From the NCBI RefSeq assembly GCF_000384115.1, contig NZ_KB913029.1, positions 2,328,907 through 2,392,906 of the forward strand: a stretch of DNA of 64,000 bases, in the 5' to 3' direction. The position numbers and the translations under genes were made by a program. Positions within the stretch are counted from its first letter, which is position 1, and the number at the start of each line of letters is the position of its first letter. Positions 54,185 to 61,444 of the stretch are shown here, in pieces. The notes beneath the pieces are model-generated. The model was given only the letters and a program-made list of their open reading frames with translations, was not told where the DNA came from and ran no database searches. This DNA is from Sporichthya polymorpha DSM 43042 (GTDB lineage: Bacteria > Actinomycetota > Actinomycetes > Sporichthyales > Sporichthyaceae).

Positions 54185-54272
54185 GGTGCTCTTCTGCGCA
54201 CCGGGCGCAGCTGGGCCCGGGGTTACGGCCGCGGACCGGTGCTGATCTGCGCACCGGGCGCAGCTGGGCCCC
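54185..54272. repeat. 53-bp-unit repeat family, copies 2-3 (direct)
   Basis: Two direct units 53 bp apart: identical 25-bp blocks at 54194-54218 and 54247-54271, each beginning CTGCGCACCGGGCGCAG and preceded by GGTGCT at equal distance. Lies 114-201 bp upstream of DUF559's start and 83 bp upstream of folE. The rest of the 283-base gap holds no gene. Confidence 0.82.
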
Positions 54273-54354
54273 GAGCGCGGGTCGACGCAGCCCCGGAAGA
54301 GGGTGCCGCGAGGGCCTCATCCCAGCGTCCCCGGGCAGTGCCTAGGCTGACGGG

Positions 54355-54978
54355 ATGGTCCAACCCACCTCCCTGCCTGAGGACAACGGGGGCGCGAGGC
54401 GTCCCTACGACGCGAAGCGGGCGGAGGATGCCGTCCGGGAACTGCTGATCGCGATCGGGGAGGACCCGGAGCGGGACGGGCTGCGGGACACGCCGGCCCG
54501 GGTGGCGCGGGCGTACGCGGAGATGTTCTCCGGGCTCTGGCAGCGGCCGGAGGACGTGCTGACCACGACCTTCGACCTCGGGCACGACGAGATGATCCTG
54601 GTCCGGGACATCGAGATGTACTCCTGCTGCGAGCACCACCTCGTGCCGTTCCACGGGCTCGCGCACATCGGGTACATCCCGGCCCCCGAAGGCCGGATCA
54701 CCGGGCTCTCCAAGCTGGCCCGCCTCGTCGACGTCTTCGCGAAGCGGCCCCAGGTCCAGGAGCGGCTCACCACCCAGGTCGCCGACTCCCTGATGCGGAT
54801 CCTCGAGCCGCGGGGCGCGATCGTGGTCATCGAGGCCGAGCACCTGTGCATGACGATGCGCGGGGTCCGCAAGCCGGGGTCGCGGACGATCACGTCCGCG
54901 GTCCGCGGGAGCCTGCTCAACGCCACCACGCGGGCCGAGGCGATGGCCCTGATCATGGAGTCCGGGCCCCGCCGGTGA
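54355..54978 (+). CDS. folE: GTP cyclohydrolase I
   Basis: First step of folate (and pterin) synthesis: GTP to dihydroneopterin triphosphate. 207 aa; zinc ligands in [13 protein letters not shown] (Cys, His, His) and a second Cys in [14 protein letters not shown]; conserved [23 protein letters not shown] 54355. First gene of folE-folP-ntf2-folB-folK-DUF3180, 5 bp before folP. Confidence 0.98.
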   Translation: MVQPTSLPEDNGGARRPYDAKRAEDAVRELLIAIGEDPERDGLRDTPARVARAYAEMFSGLWQRPEDVLTTTFDLGHDEMILVRDIEMYSCCEHHLVPFHGLAHIGYIPAPEGRITGLSKLARLVDVFAKRPQVQERLTTQVADSLMRILEPRGAIVVIEAEHLCMTMRGVRKPGSRTITSAVRGSLLNATTRAEAMALIMESGPRR

Positions 54979-54982
54979 CCAG

Positions 54983-55828
54983 GTGAACAGGGCAGTCCCC
55001 GGCCTGCCGGTCCGGGACCGGTGCCTGGTCATGGGCGTCGTCAACGTCACCCCGGACTCGTTCTCCGACGGTGGCGAGTTCTTCGACGCCGAGACCGCCG
55101 TCCACCGCGGCCGCCACCTCATGCGCACCGGCGCGGACCTGATCGACGTCGGGGGCGAGTCGACCCGCCCGGGCGCGGTCCGGATCGACGCCGCCGAGGA
55201 GCTGCGCCGCGTCATCCCCGTCGTCGCGGCGCTGGCGAACGACGGCATCCCGGTCGCGGTCGACACCACGCGGGCCGAGGTCGCGGCCGACGCCCTCGCG
55301 GCCGGCGCGCGGCTGGTCAACGACGTCTCCGGCGGCCTGTCGGACCCCGAGATGGTCGGGCTGGTCGCGGCGGCGGGCGTACCGTACGTCCTCATGCACT
55401 GGCGCGGACCGAGCGTCGACATGCAGTCCCGCGCCGTCTACGACGACGTGGTGACCGACGTCTGCCGCGAGCTGCAGACCCGCCTCGACGAGGTCACGGC
55501 CGCGGGGGTCGACCCCGAGCACGTCATCCTCGATCCGGGGCTGGGTTTCGCGAAGACCGCCGAGCACAACTGGGCCCTGCTGGCCCGGCTGCACGAGCTG
55601 CACGCGCTCGGCCGCCCGATCCTCCTCGCGGCGTCCCGCAAGGCCTTCCTCGGCCGCCTGCTGCCCGACGCCGACGGCCACCCGCGCCCGGTCGACCGGC
55701 GCGAGGACGCCACCACCGCCGTCTCCGCGCTCGCGGCCGCCCAGGGGGCGTACTGCGTCCGCGTCCACGAGGCCGCGCCGACCGCCGACGCCGTCCGCGT
55801 GGCGGCCGCCTGGGCAGGAGCGCGATGA
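54983..55828 (+). CDS. folP: dihydropteroate synthase
   Basis: Condenses pterin pyrophosphate with p-aminobenzoate; sulfonamide target. 281 aa TIM barrel with MGVVNVTPDSFSDGGEFFD, DVGGESTRPGA and the C-terminal RVHEAAPTADAVRVAAAW. Loop VDTTRAEVAADAL intact. GTG 54983 follows a CCAGGTG site. Overlaps the NTF2-like gene by 4 bp. Confidence 0.97.
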   Translation: MNRAVPGLPVRDRCLVMGVVNVTPDSFSDGGEFFDAETAVHRGRHLMRTGADLIDVGGESTRPGAVRIDAAEELRRVIPVVAALANDGIPVAVDTTRAEVAADALAAGARLVNDVSGGLSDPEMVGLVAAAGVPYVLMHWRGPSVDMQSRAVYDDVVTDVCRELQTRLDEVTAAGVDPEHVILDPGLGFAKTAEHNWALLARLHELHALGRPILLAASRKAFLGRLLPDADGHPRPVDRREDATTAVSALAAAQGAYCVRVHEAAPTADAVRVAAAWAGAR

Positions 55829-56256
55829 GCGACGAACAGCGGCTGATCGAGCTCAACGAGGACTTCTACGCCGCCTTCGAGGCCGGCGACCTGGACCGCA
55901 TGGACCGGATCTGGGTCAACGGCGAGCTCGCGGCCTCCGTCACCTGCGTGCACCCGGGCTGGCCGGCGCTGCGGGGCCGGGACGAGGTGCTGCGGTCCTG
56001 GGCGATGATCATGGCGAACACGACGTACATCCAGTTCGTCCTGACCGACGTCGAGGTCCACCTCGGGACGGACTTCGCGGTGCTCACCTGCGTCGAGAAC
56101 ATCCTCACCGACGACGACGAGGACGACGCGACCACCTTCGCCGGCGCAAAAGGCGTGGCCACGAACATCTTCCGGCGGACCGAGAACGGCTGGCAGCTGT
56201 GGGTCCGCCACGGATCGCCGGTCATCTCGGACACGTCGGACGACGACGAGGGGTAG
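55825..56256 (+). CDS. NTF2/SnoaL-like protein in the folate operon
   Basis: Cone-shaped alpha+beta protein of 143 aa (NELNEDFYAAFEAGDLDRMD-type start, then CVHPGWPALRGRDEVLRSW and NIFRRTENGWQLWVRHGSPV). Frequently found between folP and folB in Actinobacteria. Role unknown; the fold suits small-molecule binding or isomerisation, so a pterin-related function is possible. The Asp/Glu-rich C-terminal tail (TSDDDEG) is typical. ATG overlaps folP's stop. Confidence 0.85.
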   Translation: MSDEQRLIELNEDFYAAFEAGDLDRMDRIWVNGELAASVTCVHPGWPALRGRDEVLRSWAMIMANTTYIQFVLTDVEVHLGTDFAVLTCVENILTDDDEDDATTFAGAKGVATNIFRRTENGWQLWVRHGSPVISDTSDDDEG

Positions 56257-56369
56257 CTGAGGGATTACTTAACCCTTCGCCGGGTCTCAACTGCCCGGTG
56301 CGGTGGAAAGACCAGGGCAGGTAGGTTGCACGTACCGCTCTCCCGCCGAGTAGTGAGGACACCCGCCGT

Positions 56370-56738
56370 ATGCAGCAGCTCGACCGCATCGCCCTCCGGG
56401 GCCTGCGCGGCTTCGGGCGGCACGGCGTCCTGGCCTCGGAACGGGCGAACGGGCAGCCGTTCCTGATCGACGTGGAACTCGGGGTCGACACCCGCCGCGC
56501 CGCCAAGAGCGACGACCTGTCCGACACCGTGGACTACGCCGGTCTCGCCGACCGCGTCGTGGCCCTCGTGGAGGGAGAGCCCGTCAACCTGATCGAGACC
56601 CTGGCCGAGCGCATCGCTGCGATGTGCCTGGAGGATTCCGGGGTCGAGCAGGTGCAGATCACCGTCCACAAACCCGAAGCGCCGGTCTCCGTCGCGTTCG
56701 AGGACGTATCCGTGACGATCATGCGGAGCCGCTCATGA
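56370..56738 (+). CDS. folB: dihydroneopterin aldolase
   Basis: 122 aa; tunnel-fold enzyme with RIALRGLRGFGRHGVLASER (catalytic Tyr position read as His here), IDVELGVDTRRAAKSDDLSD, TVDYAGLADRVV (Glu/Tyr pocket), and the C-terminal QVQITVHKPEAPV, where the Lys is conserved. ATG 56370. Overlaps folK by 4 bp. A 113-bp gap upstream could hold a second promoter. Confidence 0.95.
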   Translation: MQQLDRIALRGLRGFGRHGVLASERANGQPFLIDVELGVDTRRAAKSDDLSDTVDYAGLADRVVALVEGEPVNLIETLAERIAAMCLEDSGVEQVQITVHKPEAPVSVAFEDVSVTIMRSRS

Positions 56739-57295
56739 CTGACACCTCGCCCGGCGTCGACGACACCCTCACCGGCCAGCTGCGCCCCATCCGGCGGGCC
56801 GTGCTCTCGCTCGGCTCGAACACCGGCGACCGTGAGACGAACCTGCAGAACGCGATCGACGCGATCCTCGACGCCCCCGGCATCTGGGGGCTGAGCGTCT
56901 CCCCGGTGTACGAGTCCGAGCCGGAGAAGCCCGAGGACGGCGGGAAGTTCTTCAACGCGGTCCTGCTGGTCGACACCGAGATGTCCGGCGCCACGCTGCT
57001 CGAGCGCTGCCACGCCGTCGAGGAGGCGTTCGGCCGCCCGCGCGTGGGCGAGGATCGCTCGGGGCCGCGCCGCCTGGACGTCGACGTCGTCGCGCTCGCC
57101 GACCGCGTGCTCGACGACCCCGCGATCACGCTGCCGCACCCGCGTGCGCACAAGCGGGCGTTCGTGCTGCTGCCGTGGCGGGACGTCGAGCCCGACGCCG
57201 AGCTCGTCACCCACGGCAAGATCGCCGACCTGCTGACCGACCTGGACACCTCGACGCTGCGCCGCACGGACGTCGTCCTGGAACTCCCCGCCTGA
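56735..57295 (+). CDS. folK: 6-hydroxymethyl-7,8-dihydropterin pyrophosphokinase
   Basis: Transfers pyrophosphate from ATP to the pterin. 186 aa: an N-terminal disordered extension of about 22 residues, then AVLSLGSNTGDRETNLQNAI, VYESEPEKPEDGGKFFNAVL, the metal motif RSGPRRLDVDVVAL (D-x-D) and LPHPRAHKRAFVLLPW. ATG 56735 overlaps the folB stop. Confidence 0.97.
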   Translation: MTDTSPGVDDTLTGQLRPIRRAVLSLGSNTGDRETNLQNAIDAILDAPGIWGLSVSPVYESEPEKPEDGGKFFNAVLLVDTEMSGATLLERCHAVEEAFGRPRVGEDRSGPRRLDVDVVALADRVLDDPAITLPHPRAHKRAFVLLPWRDVEPDAELVTHGKIADLLTDLDTSTLRRTDVVLELPA

Positions 57296-57302
57296 CGCGG
57301 GC

Positions 57303-57818
57303 GTGCTGCGACCGACGCGACCGCCGGTCCTCGCCGCGGTCGCGGTGCTGGCCGGCTCGGTCGGGTACTCGGCCGGGCTGCTGATCGACGGCTCCGGCCG
57401 GACGCTGCCGCGCGTCCCGCCGACGGCCGCGGGCGTGCTCGCGCTGCTCGCCGCGGTGCTGGTCGGTCTCGCCGTGAGCACCCGGGGCCGGCTGCGGGCG
57501 ATCGCCGAGCGCCGCCCCGACGCCCGGGCGCTGAACGCGCTGCAGACGGCGCGGTACGTCGTCCTGGCCCGGGCGAGCTCCCCGGTCGGGGCCGCGATGG
57601 CCGGGGGTTACGGCGGCTACACGCTCTTCCTCGCCGGGGACTGGGGCGAGCCCGGCCGCTCCGACCTGGGGACGAACGCGCTGGCGGCCGCCGTCGCCTC
57701 GGTGGCCGTCGTCGCGGGGGCGCTGTTCCTCGAGCACGTCTGCCGGGTTCCCGGCGGCAACGGTGACGGCCCCGACCGCCCCGGCCTCCCCGGCCCCCGC
57801 GCCGATCACGCGGGCTGA
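57303..57818 (+). CDS. DUF3180 membrane protein
   Basis: Four-helix membrane protein of 171 aa of the DUF3180 family, which follows folK in most Actinobacteria. Segments near residues 8-28, 40-60, 98-112 (MAGGYGGYTLFLAG) and 126-146. Family hallmark: RLRAIAERRPDARALNALQT and ARYVVLARASSPVGAAMAGG. Unknown function. GTG 57303, 7 bp after the folK stop. Confidence 0.9.
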   Translation: MLRPTRPPVLAAVAVLAGSVGYSAGLLIDGSGRTLPRVPPTAAGVLALLAAVLVGLAVSTRGRLRAIAERRPDARALNALQTARYVVLARASSPVGAAMAGGYGGYTLFLAGDWGEPGRSDLGTNALAAAVASVAVVAGALFLEHVCRVPGGNGDGPDRPGLPGPRADHAG

Positions 57819-58077
57819 CGGGCGCCGGCCTGGTGGACGCCTGACCCTCGGGCCTACCTGCGCTGAGTGCGCAGATCGGCCCCGGTCGGTGCCCGGCGAC
57901 CCGTGCTCACCTCCACCGAGTGTGCAGATCGGCCCCGCAGGCCGGCCTCGCGGGGCTGACGGGCGCCGGCCGGGTGGACGCCTGACCCTGGGGCCTACCT
58001 GCGCTGAGTGCGCAGATCGGCCCCGGTTCGTGCCCGGCGACCCGTGCTCACCTCCACCGAGTGCGCAGATCGGCCCC
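57815..58077. repeat. 141-bp tandem duplication of two 53-bp units
   Basis: Two successive copies (start CTGACGGGCGCCGGCC at 57815 and 57956) about 95% identical, each with two GAGTGCGCAGATCGGCCCC modules 53 bp apart (57865, 57918, 58006, 58059). It fills most of the 386-base gap 57819-58204, which has no gene. Confidence 0.9.
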
Positions 58078-58204
58078 TCCCGGCGCCGACCGCGCGGGCG
58101 GACGGCGGGCGATTCGCCCGTTTCGTCACACAAGTCGCGACACGCCTCTCACGTCTCGGCGTGCCTCATCGGAATCGCGAGTCACACCAGTTACTTTTTC
58201 GCCC

Positions 58205-58882
58205 ATGACACGTGGACGCCATCGCCAGCAGCTCCCCACCGTCAAGACCGTGTCCGGCGTGAGCGTCGGAACGGTCGCGACTGCGGGGGTCGTACTCGCC
58301 GTCGTTTCCGGAGACACCCAGGTGCTGCGGCTGGCCGTGGTCGCGTCCTGGTTGATCGCGCTCGGTCTGGTCGCGGACTCGGTCCGCCGCAGCCGGCGCT
58401 ACTCCCGTGAACTGGCGCTGCAGGAATCGATGCGCCGCCGGGACGAGTCGCTGTTCACCCAGCAGCTGTCCGTCCTGAGCGAGAGCATCAAGTCGCTGCA
58501 GACGCAGATCGAGACGATGAGCGCCGAGTCCGCCGAGCTGCGGGCCGAGGTCGCCCAGCTGCGGGTCGAGAAGGCCGAGGCCGACGAGATCGTCCGCCAG
58601 GCCCGCGCCGAGCGCGCGAAGGCCCAGCTGGCCGAGCGCGAGGCCGCGGACCAGCGTCTGCTCACCGCCGCCGCCTTCGAGGCCGCCGCCGCCGTGCTCC
58701 AGAGCTTCGGCAACGGCGAGACCGAGGACTCCGGCGACTGGATCGACGCCTGGGTCGCCAGCCTCCGCACCTCCGGCGAGCTGGACCTCACCATGCACGA
58801 CGACACGATCGAGATCGACCTCGACTCCGACGAGATCGCCGTCGACGAGGTCGACAACCTCCCGATCGTCAAGATCGCCTGA
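58205..58882 (+). CDS. membrane-anchored coiled-coil protein of unknown function
   Basis: Product of 225 aa. Two hydrophobic segments near residues 16-60 (VSGVSVGTVATAGVVLAVVS; LRLAVVASWLIALGLVADSV), then RRSRRYSRELALQE, a long coiled coil (80-150; MSAESAELRAEVAQLRVEKA) and an acidic C-terminal tail (DDTIEIDLDSDEIAVDEVDN). A related protein occurs next to folK/DUF3180 in other actinobacteria, possibly the DUF6779 family. ATG 58205. Hairpin terminator follows. Confidence 0.8.
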   Translation: MTRGRHRQQLPTVKTVSGVSVGTVATAGVVLAVVSGDTQVLRLAVVASWLIALGLVADSVRRSRRYSRELALQESMRRRDESLFTQQLSVLSESIKSLQTQIETMSAESAELRAEVAQLRVEKAEADEIVRQARAERAKAQLAEREAADQRLLTAAAFEAAAAVLQSFGNGETEDSGDWIDAWVASLRTSGELDLTMHDDTIEIDLDSDEIAVDEVDNLPIVKIA

Positions 58883-58901
58883 CCGAGGGCTTCACCTCGA
58901 C

Positions 58902-58930
58902 GAAGGGCCCGGCATCCAGCCGGGCCCTTC
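58902..58930 (+). terminator. intrinsic terminator after the coiled-coil gene
   Basis: 12-bp perfect stem (GAAGGGCCCGGC and complement), 5-nt loop, then CCTTTTCC. Lies 20 bp past the stop at 58882. Confidence 0.9.
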
Positions 58931-58956
58931 CCTTTTCCGGACTCGGCCGGGATGTA

Positions 58957-58988
58957 ACATTCAAGATACTATCCTGAATGTCAGTATC
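58957..58988 (+). promoter_or_regulatory. AT-rich interlocked inverted repeats upstream of the AAA ATPase
   Basis: ACATTCA (58957) pairs with TGAATGT (58975-58981), and GATACT (58965) pairs with AGTATC (58983-58988), interleaved in 32 bp. About 40% G+C against 70% around. A -10-like TACTAT is included. Looks like a promoter with an operator, 11 bp before the start. Confidence 0.55.
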
Positions 58989-58999
58989 GTCGACGACAG

Positions 59000-60427
59000 G
59001 TGGCGCCCGTGGCGTTCATCGGGAGAACGGCTCAGCTCCGGCGGCTGACGGAGCTGCTCGCTCGGGCGACGTCCGCGGCCGACGCCAGGCCGGGGGCAGC
59101 AGTGCTGATCCGTGGCCGGCGACGGGTGGGCAAGTCGCGGCTGGTGGAGGAGTTCGTCGCGGGCGCGGGGGTGCCCTCCGTCTACTTCACGGCCTCCGGG
59201 AGGCCGCCGCGCGAGGAACTCCGATTGTTCGCCGCCGAGGTGGCCGCGTCCGATCTGCCGGGCGCTGAGGTCTTCGACGGTGTCGAGCTGGCGTCGTGGG
59301 ACGCCGCGCTGCGACTGCTGGCGTCCGTCCTGCCGGACAGTGGGTCTGTCGTGGTCGTGGACGAACTGCCGTATCTGACGGCCAGTGATCCGGGGTTCGA
59401 GGGCACGCTGCAGAAGATGTTCGACCGGGAGCTCTCCCGACGGCGGGTGCTGCTCATCGGGATCGGTTCGGACCTCGCGATGATGGAGGCGCTCAACTCC
59501 TACGGACGGCCCTTCCACCAGCGGGCGACCGAGATGGTGGTCCCCCCTCTGTCCCCGGCCGAAGTCGGGGCGATGCTGTCACTCGCTTCCGCGGAAGCGT
59601 TCGACGCCTTCCTGGTGACCGGCGGACTGCCGCTGATCTGCGCCGAGTGGCCGCCCGGCCTCGATCGAACGGGGTATCTCGCCGGCGCGCTGGCCGAGCC
59701 GACCTCCGCACTGCTCGTGTCCGCCGAACGCGCGCTGGCGGCGGAGTTTCCCGTCGAGGCCCAGGCGCGAACGGTGCTCTCCGCGGTGGGACGTGGGGAG
59801 CGGACCTTCTCCAACATCGGCCGCGCGGCGGGCGATCTGCAGCAGGCGTCGCTGAACCGATCCCTGCGGCTGCTGGCCGAGAAGCGCATGATCTCCGTCG
59901 ACCAACCGCTCTCCACGAAGGCCAGTCCGAAGGACAAGCGCTACCGCGTGAGCGATCCGTACCTGCGGTTCTGGCTCGCCTTCCTGGGGCCGGGCATGCC
60001 GGAGATCGAGCGCGGGCGCGGCGACCGTGTCCATCGCCGGATCGAGGCGGGATGGGCCGCCTGGCGCGGCCGGGCGATCGAGCCCGTGCTGCGCGAGTCC
60101 GTGCTGCGACTGCCACTCGCAGAGCTGCTGGCCGCCGCTGACGTCGGCGCCGTCGGCGGCTACTGGACGCGGACCAACGATCCCGAGGTCGACCTCGTGT
60201 TCGCCGACCGGGAGCCCGTGGCGCGGGTCGTGCACGCGGTCGGGGCGATCAAGTGGCGGGAGAAGGCTCCTTTCGACGCGCGGGACCTGTCACAGCTTGT
60301 GCGGCACCGCGCCCAGGTCCCCGGTGCGAGCGACGAGACCCCGCTGGTGGTCGTGAGCCGCGCCGGCTGCGCGGTCGAGAACGTGATCGCGGTCGAGCCC
60401 GCGGCGCTGCTGGCCGCCTGGGAGTGA
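59000..60427 (+). CDS. AAA ATPase of the DUF234 / ATP-dependent archaeal-type family
   Basis: Single-protein P-loop NTPase of 475 aa: FIGRTAQLRRLTELLARATS, Walker A IRGRRRVGKSRLVEEF, Walker B VVVVDELPYL, sensor region LIGIGSDLAMME, a winged-helix part (NIGRAAGDLQQASLNRSLRL) and a C-terminal PD-(D/E)xK-like nuclease segment (DPEVDLVFADREPVARVVHA, GAIKWREKAPF) as in the DUF234 family. Function in the family is unknown; proposed roles are in defence or mobile elements. GTG 59000 (59009 is possible). Sits between the folate cluster and a phosphatase, with its own AT-rich promoter. Confidence 0.85.
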   Translation: MAPVAFIGRTAQLRRLTELLARATSAADARPGAAVLIRGRRRVGKSRLVEEFVAGAGVPSVYFTASGRPPREELRLFAAEVAASDLPGAEVFDGVELASWDAALRLLASVLPDSGSVVVVDELPYLTASDPGFEGTLQKMFDRELSRRRVLLIGIGSDLAMMEALNSYGRPFHQRATEMVVPPLSPAEVGAMLSLASAEAFDAFLVTGGLPLICAEWPPGLDRTGYLAGALAEPTSALLVSAERALAAEFPVEAQARTVLSAVGRGERTFSNIGRAAGDLQQASLNRSLRLLAEKRMISVDQPLSTKASPKDKRYRVSDPYLRFWLAFLGPGMPEIERGRGDRVHRRIEAGWAAWRGRAIEPVLRESVLRLPLAELLAAADVGAVGGYWTRTNDPEVDLVFADREPVARVVHAVGAIKWREKAPFDARDLSQLVRHRAQVPGASDETPLVVVSRAGCAVENVIAVEPAALLAAWE

Positions 60428-60492
60428 CCCGGCCGCGCTCACCCGGCCCGGCCTCAACGGGGTGGCCGGGCCGCCCCACTAGGGTTTCGGCC

Positions 60493-61113
60493 GTGGGAGG
60501 GACGGACGGTGAGGCGGCGGGGGTGCTCGACCCCGGGTTCCGGATCCTGTTCGTCTGCACGGGGAACATCTGCCGGTCGGCGTTCGCGGAGCTGCTGACG
60601 GCTCACTTCCTGGCCGAGCGGCTGGGGGACGGGGTGACCCGCTTCGCGCTCGGGAGCGCGGGGACGCAGGCGATCGTCGGGCGCCAGATCCACCCCGACA
60701 CCCGCCGCGAGCTGGAGCCGTGGAAGCTCGACGGCCCCTACGCGGACCGGTTCGTCTCCCGGCAGCTGGAGGCCTGGCTGGTCGACTGGGCCGACGTCGT
60801 CCTCACCGCCACCCCGGAGCACCGGGTCGCGGTCCTGACCCTCGCCCCGCAGGCCCTGCCGAAGGCGTTCGCGCTGCGCGAGTTCGCGCGCCTCGCCGCC
60901 TCGATCGACCCCGGCGACCTCCCGCTCGACCCCGTCGAGCGCGCCCACGCCCTCGTCGACCGCGCCCGCCGCAAGCGGGGGACGATCCGGCCCAAGAGCG
61001 CGGACGACGACGCGATCGTCGACCCCATCGGCCGGCCGCAGAAGATCCACCACCAGGCCGCCACGCAGATCGCCGAGGCGGTCCAGACGATCGCGGAGAT
61101 CGTCGCGATCTGA
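60493..61113 (+). CDS. low-molecular-weight protein tyrosine phosphatase
   Basis: Product of 206 aa. P-loop FVCTGNICRSAF (C-x5-R with nucleophile Cys), acid Asp in DDDAIVDPIG near the C-terminus. About 50 residues longer than small LMW-PTPs, with an insertion in the middle (VDWADVVLTATPEHRVAVLT). GTG 60493. Upstream of the sugar-phosphate transferase, so a role in controlling exopolysaccharide synthesis through tyrosine dephosphorylation fits the typical pairing. Confidence 0.9.
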   Translation: MGGTDGEAAGVLDPGFRILFVCTGNICRSAFAELLTAHFLAERLGDGVTRFALGSAGTQAIVGRQIHPDTRRELEPWKLDGPYADRFVSRQLEAWLVDWADVVLTATPEHRVAVLTLAPQALPKAFALREFARLAASIDPGDLPLDPVERAHALVDRARRKRGTIRPKSADDDAIVDPIGRPQKIHHQAATQIAEAVQTIAEIVAI

Positions 61114-61134
61114 GCCCGTCGGGGGCTCTTTTCT
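61112..61134 (+). terminator. terminator after the phosphatase gene
   Basis: GAGCCC...GGGCTC 6-bp stem followed by TTTTCT, overlapping the stop codon at 61111-61113. Confidence 0.7.
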
Positions 61135-61228
61135 GGGGACTCTCTGTGCGTCTTGCGTGAGACGTGGAGCACCTCTCACAAATCACCTGCGGTAGCCGAC
61201 ATTAACCCGCGTGGAGGTTCACGCCACT

Positions 61229-61296
61229 ACCCCTGTCCGGGGCGCGTTCGCGCGGCCGATTGACCCGGCAAACCTGGGTCTACCTGGGCGAATCGG
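61229..61296 (+). promoter_or_regulatory. structured leader upstream of the EPS gene
   Basis: Consecutive hairpins: CCCC-tgtc-cGGGG, GCGCG-tt-CGCGC, and a larger one with arms CCGATT (61256) and AATCGG (61291) holding GACCC/GGGTC inside. Part of a 331-base gap (61114-61444) with no gene and lower G+C; the gap also contains several AT-rich patches such as TTAATAGCCG. Could be a riboswitch-like leader or operator; no known class recognised. Confidence 0.4.
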
Positions 61297-61444
61297 ACAC
61301 ACGAAACACCGTGAATAGCTGAAGATTCCACTCCGCTGCGCCAAACGGATGAATTCGAAGTTCCACCGAATTCAGTACAGACAGTGAGGGGAATACGGGC
61401 GCTTAATAGCCGAGCTCAGAGATTTTTCGACGGCTCGCCTCACG

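Noticed and set aside
57815-58077. CRISPR array
   Set aside because: Modules are 19 bp with 34-bp and 88-bp gaps, and the gaps themselves are repeats. No cas gene in the window.
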